A stretch of 58,688 nucleotides of DNA from Acetobacteraceae bacterium (GTDB taxonomy: Bacteria; Pseudomonadota; Alphaproteobacteria; Acetobacterales; Acetobacteraceae), in contig PKWQ01000024.1 of assembly GCA_003133265.1 (NCBI GenBank), positions 1 to 58,688 of the forward strand, read 5' to 3'. The notes below the pieces were generated by a model. That model was not told the origin of the DNA, made no database searches, and saw only the letters and a list, made by a program, of their open reading frames with translations. Below are positions 56,269 to 58,688 of this stretch, in pieces. The stretch's first letter is position 1, and the number at the start of each line of letters is the position of its first letter. A program made the position numbers and the translations under genes.

Positions 56269-56969
56269 CAGTGCTCCTTGTAGCGATAGCCGATGCCGTA
56301 GAGCGTCTCGATGTGGTTGAAGCTGTCGTCCACGGCGCGGAACTTCTTGCGCACCCGCTTCACATGGCTGTCGATCGTGCGGTCGTCCACGTAGATGTTC
56401 TCGCCATACGCCGCGTCGATCAGCTGATCGCGCGACTTCACCATCCCCGGCCGCGTCGCCAGGGCCTTCACCAGCAGGAATTCCGTCACCGTCAGCTGGA
56501 TGTCGCGGCCCTTCCAGATGCACTGGTGCTTGGTCTCGTCCAGCGTCAGCTCGTCGCGCACGATCACCCCGCCCGGCGCCGCGCCCGACCCTTCGGCCTT
56601 GCTCACCTCGTTGCGCCGCAGCAGGGCGCGGATGCGCTCCAGCAGCAGCCGCTGGCTGAACGGCTTGGTGATGTAGTCGTCCGCCCCGAGCCGCAGGCCC
56701 ATCAGCTCGTCCACCTCCTCGTCCTTGGAGGTCAGGAAGATCACCGGCATCGCCGAGCGCGCGCGCAGCCGTTGCAGCAGCTCCATCCCGTCCATGCGCG
56801 GCATCTTGATGTCCAGCACCGCCAGATCGGCCGGCCGGGCGGCAAGGGCGTGCAGCGCGCTTTCCCCGTCGGTGTAGGTGCGTACCTGGAAGCCTTCCTG
56901 CTCCAGCGTCATGCTGACGCTGGTCAGGATATTGCGGTCGTCGTCGACCAGGACGATGGTCTGTTTCAT
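56268..56969 (-). CDS. chvI: response regulator, OmpR/PhoB family, ChvI-like
   Basis: The 233-residue regulator starts MKQTIVLVDDDRNILTSVSM at 56969, seven bases after AAGGA. The receiver has Asp-9, Asp-10 and the phospho-acceptor Asp-53 (LAVLDIKMPRMDG), Thr in FLTSKDEE and Lys in YITKPF. The winged helix has LTVTEFLLVKALATRPG and RTIDSHVKRVRKKF, with GIGYRYKEH at the end, all very close to ChvI. ChvI controls envelope and metabolic genes, including pckA, in rhizobia. Confidence 0.93.
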   Translation of the reverse strand: MKQTIVLVDDDRNILTSVSMTLEQEGFQVRTYTDGESALHALAARPADLAVLDIKMPRMDGMELLQRLRARSAMPVIFLTSKDEEVDELMGLRLGADDYITKPFSQRLLLERIRALLRRNEVSKAEGSGAAPGGVIVRDELTLDETKHQCIWKGRDIQLTVTEFLLVKALATRPGMVKSRDQLIDAAYGENIYVDDRTIDSHVKRVRKKFRAVDDSFNHIETLYGIGYRYKEH

Positions 56970-57070
56970 CGGTTGGTCCTTCTGAGGCTGTTGCATCGTC
57001 CCGTTTCCTGTTCTTCGGGAGCACGATGTCAGACGATTGTGGCGCAAAGCGGACGAGAGGTGAACGAAAT

Positions 57071-57781
57071 ATGGCGGATGCAATCCCAGCCTTACAGGCC
57101 CGCCGCCTGCTGCGCGCGGCCCGTGTCGGCACGCTGGCCACCACCAGGGACGGCCAGCCCGCCGTCTCGCTGGTCACGCCGGCGATCGCCGCGAATGGCG
57201 ACATCCTGCTGCTGCTGTCGGACCTCGCCGAGCATACCCGCCATCTCCGCGCCGATCCGCGCTGCGCGCTGATGGTCACCGGCACCGCCGAGACCGCCAA
57301 CCCGCAGACCGCGCCGCGCGTGTCGGTGACCGGCATCGCCGAGCTGTCCGACGATGCCGCGCTGAGGGCACGCCATGGCGCCATCCACCCTTATGCGGCG
57401 CTGTATGCCGGTTTTGGCGACTTCCATCTCTGGCGCATCCGCCCCGCCGGCGCCCTGCTGGTCGGCGGCTTCGCCCGGGCTTTTCGCATCCGCCCCGCCG
57501 ATATCGTCCCGGCGCCGGACGCCGTCGCCGCCATCGCGCGGGCCGAGGCCGACATTATTTCCCACTGCAATGCCGATCATGCCGCCGCCATGGCGGCGAT
57601 CGCGATGGCCGCCAGCGGGGCGGACGGGGCATGGCGCATGGTCGCGGCCGATCCGGACGGGTGCGACCTGGCGCTTGACGAAAGCTCGATCCGAATTCAT
57701 TTCTCCGCCCCCGTCGCCGATCCCGGGGGGCTGCGCCAGGAGTTGGTGCGCCTTGCACAGGCGTCACGCTTGCGCGACTGA
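57071..57781 (+). CDS. HugZ-like pyridoxamine-phosphate-oxidase-fold protein
   Basis: The 236-residue protein starts MADAIPALQARRLLRAARVGTL at 57071 (GAGGTG upstream). The split barrel (VGTLATTRDGQPAVSLVTPA, 19-38; LLLLSDLAEHTRHLRADPRCALMV) is that of PNPOx-like heme oxygenases. The C-terminal DUF2470-like part (SHCNADHAAAMAAIAMAA) with His is also HugZ-type. It may degrade heme or bind flavin. It is divergent from chvI and 82 bp before pckA. Confidence 0.82.
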   Translation: MADAIPALQARRLLRAARVGTLATTRDGQPAVSLVTPAIAANGDILLLLSDLAEHTRHLRADPRCALMVTGTAETANPQTAPRVSVTGIAELSDDAALRARHGAIHPYAALYAGFGDFHLWRIRPAGALLVGGFARAFRIRPADIVPAPDAVAAIARAEADIISHCNADHAAAMAAIAMAASGADGAWRMVAADPDGCDLALDESSIRIHFSAPVADPGGLRQELVRLAQASRLRD

Positions 57782-57828
57782 CTGGACGGACCGGCCTGTC
57801 AGCCCCTAGATTTGCGCCAACGTCCAAG

Positions 57829-57845
57829 CTGCGCGCCGTGCGCAG
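57829..57845. promoter_or_regulatory. small inverted repeat in the pckA leader
   Basis: CTGCGC-gccgt-GCGCAG lies 18 bases before the TTG start of pckA. It could be a weak hairpin in the leader or a regulator site. No clear -35/-10 pair is evident between 57782 and 57828. Confidence 0.3.
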
Positions 57846-57863
57846 AACAAGCAGGAGCCTACC

Positions 57864-58688
57864 TTGACCTTTGCTGCAACCGCTTCAGCCGCGCTGAAGG
57901 GCACTGGCGTTCACGCGACCCGTCAGATCCACGCCAACCTGTCCGCCCCGGCTCTGGTCGCCGAATCGCTCCGCCGCTTCGAGGGCCGGCTTTCCGCCGA
58001 CGGCGCGGTGATGGTCAACACGGGGGTGCATACCGGCCGGTCGGTTCAGGACAAGTTCGTGGTCGACGAACCCGGAACCACCGCCGATGTCTGGTGGGGC
58101 AAGATCAACCAGCGGCTGTCGCCGGAGAAGTTCGTCGTGCTGAAGGGGCGGGTGCAGGCCTATCTCCAGGGCCAGGACCTGTTCGTGCAGGATGTCTATG
58201 CCGGCGCCGACCCGGCGCGGCGCATCCGCGTGCGCATGGTCACCACCACCGCCTGGCACGCGCTGTTCGCGCGCAACATGTTCATCCGCCCCCGGGAAGA
58301 GGAACTTGAGGGCTTCGAGCCGGACTACGTCATCCTGCACGCGCCGCATTTCCAGGCCGACCCGGCGGTCGACGGCGTACGCTCCACCACCGCCATCGCG
58401 CTGTCGTTCGAGCAGAAGCTGATCGTCATCGCCGGCACCGAGTATGCCGGCGAGGTGAAGAAATCGATCTTCACGGTGATGAACTGGAAGCTGCCGGCGG
58501 AAGGCGTGCTGCCGATGCATTGCAGCGCCAATATCGGCACCGAGCCCGACGGCACGCATCGCGACGTGGCGCTGTTCTTCGGCCTGTCCGGGACCGGCAA
58601 GACCACGCTGTCGTCGGACCCGCACCGGCCGCTGATCGGCGACGACGAGCACGGCTGGGGCGAGGGCGGCGTGTTCAACTTCGAGGGC
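57864..58688 (+). CDS. pckA: phosphoenolpyruvate carboxykinase (ATP), N-terminal part
   Basis: The frame starts with TTG at 57864, seven bases after AGGAG, and runs off the window (275 codons seen). It has TGVHTGRSVQDKFVV (about 55-69), RPREEELEGF, the PEP-carboxykinase motif MHCSANIGTEPDG, the P-loop GLSGTGKTTLS (about 238-248) and GDDEHGWGEGGVFNFEG. It makes PEP from oxaloacetate in gluconeogenesis and so feeds the PTS upstream. Linked chvI-chvG suggests regulation. Confidence 0.96.
   Translation, partial: MTFAATASAALKGTGVHATRQIHANLSAPALVAESLRRFEGRLSADGAVMVNTGVHTGRSVQDKFVVDEPGTTADVWWGKINQRLSPEKFVVLKGRVQAYLQGQDLFVQDVYAGADPARRIRVRMVTTTAWHALFARNMFIRPREEELEGFEPDYVILHAPHFQADPAVDGVRSTTAIALSFEQKLIVIAGTEYAGEVKKSIFTVMNWKLPAEGVLPMHCSANIGTEPDGTHRDVALFFGLSGTGKTTLSSDPHRPLIGDDEHGWGEGGVFNFEG

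Noticed and set aside
56269..57384. Apparent fusion of the ChvG-like kinase with a long N-terminal extension
   Set aside because: The extension lies over chvI in another frame. The kinase ATG overlaps the chvI stop as TGATG, which is the normal coupling.
1..58688. tRNA or rRNA genes
   Set aside because: I saw no cloverleaf-like or rRNA-like sequence in the intergenic gaps, which are short and accounted for by regulatory or phage-end features.

Overview
This window is GC-rich DNA, most likely from an alphaproteobacterium. The pointers are a short HprK of about 150 residues, a regulatory PTS (HPr, EI, mannose-type EIIA) next to rapZ, and a ChvG/ChvI-like two-component pair close to pckA. A member of the Acetobacteraceae or a related Rhodospirillales is my best guess; nothing here fixes the genus.

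Positions 1 to 36961 hold most of a Mu-like transposable prophage, read right to left. Its left end is proposed at 36961, with three transposase-site-like repeats (L1 to L3) spaced almost as in Mu. Inward come a secreted protein of unknown role translationally coupled to the repressor (36142-36750), the repressor, a Ner/repressor operator region, Ner, a ParB-like protein, two small regulators, the DDE transposase (MuA type) and its ATPase partner (MuB type). A block of about fifteen small middle genes follows, including the DUF3164 protein and GemA, and ends in a Mor/C-type activator. The late region holds lysis candidates, a TraR/DksA-like zinc protein, terminase, a class 3 lipase, portal, a possible muralytic protein, a gp49/gp66-like protein, an N6-adenine methylase, heads F, G, I/Z and T, tail sheath, tube, chaperones with a -1 frameshift, tape measure, baseplate and tail fibres. 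The right end lies beyond position 1. Three near-identical 16-bp palindromes (26293, 16712, 4876) sit 23 nt upstream of -10-like boxes in front of late blocks and look like the late-activator operators.

Positions 36998 to 40672 hold a four-gene, tightly overlapping operon: a small RHH protein, a 5-cytosine methyltransferase, a GHKL (MORC/MutL-like) ATPase that ends in a PD-(D/E)XK-like nuclease motif, and a Vsr endonuclease. It is AT-richer than its surroundings and reads as a horizontally acquired restriction-modification module. The phage end lies only 37 bp past its last stop codon.

Positions 40754 to 42128 carry a partial duplication of the ogt upstream region and 5' end on both sides of a VOC-family gene, plus a 67-nt perfect nested hairpin.

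Positions 42158 to 58688 are core chromosome: quinone oxidoreductase, MFS exporter, SPFH protein, modABC molybdate importer, the regulatory PTS operon (hprK-rapZ-EIIA-HPr-EI), a PLP dehydratase/enoyl-CoA hydratase/GST trio, the chvI-chvG pair, an HugZ-like flavin-fold protein and the start of pckA. The PTS, ChvI/ChvG and PckA genes fit a carbon and energy control locus typical of alphaproteobacteria.
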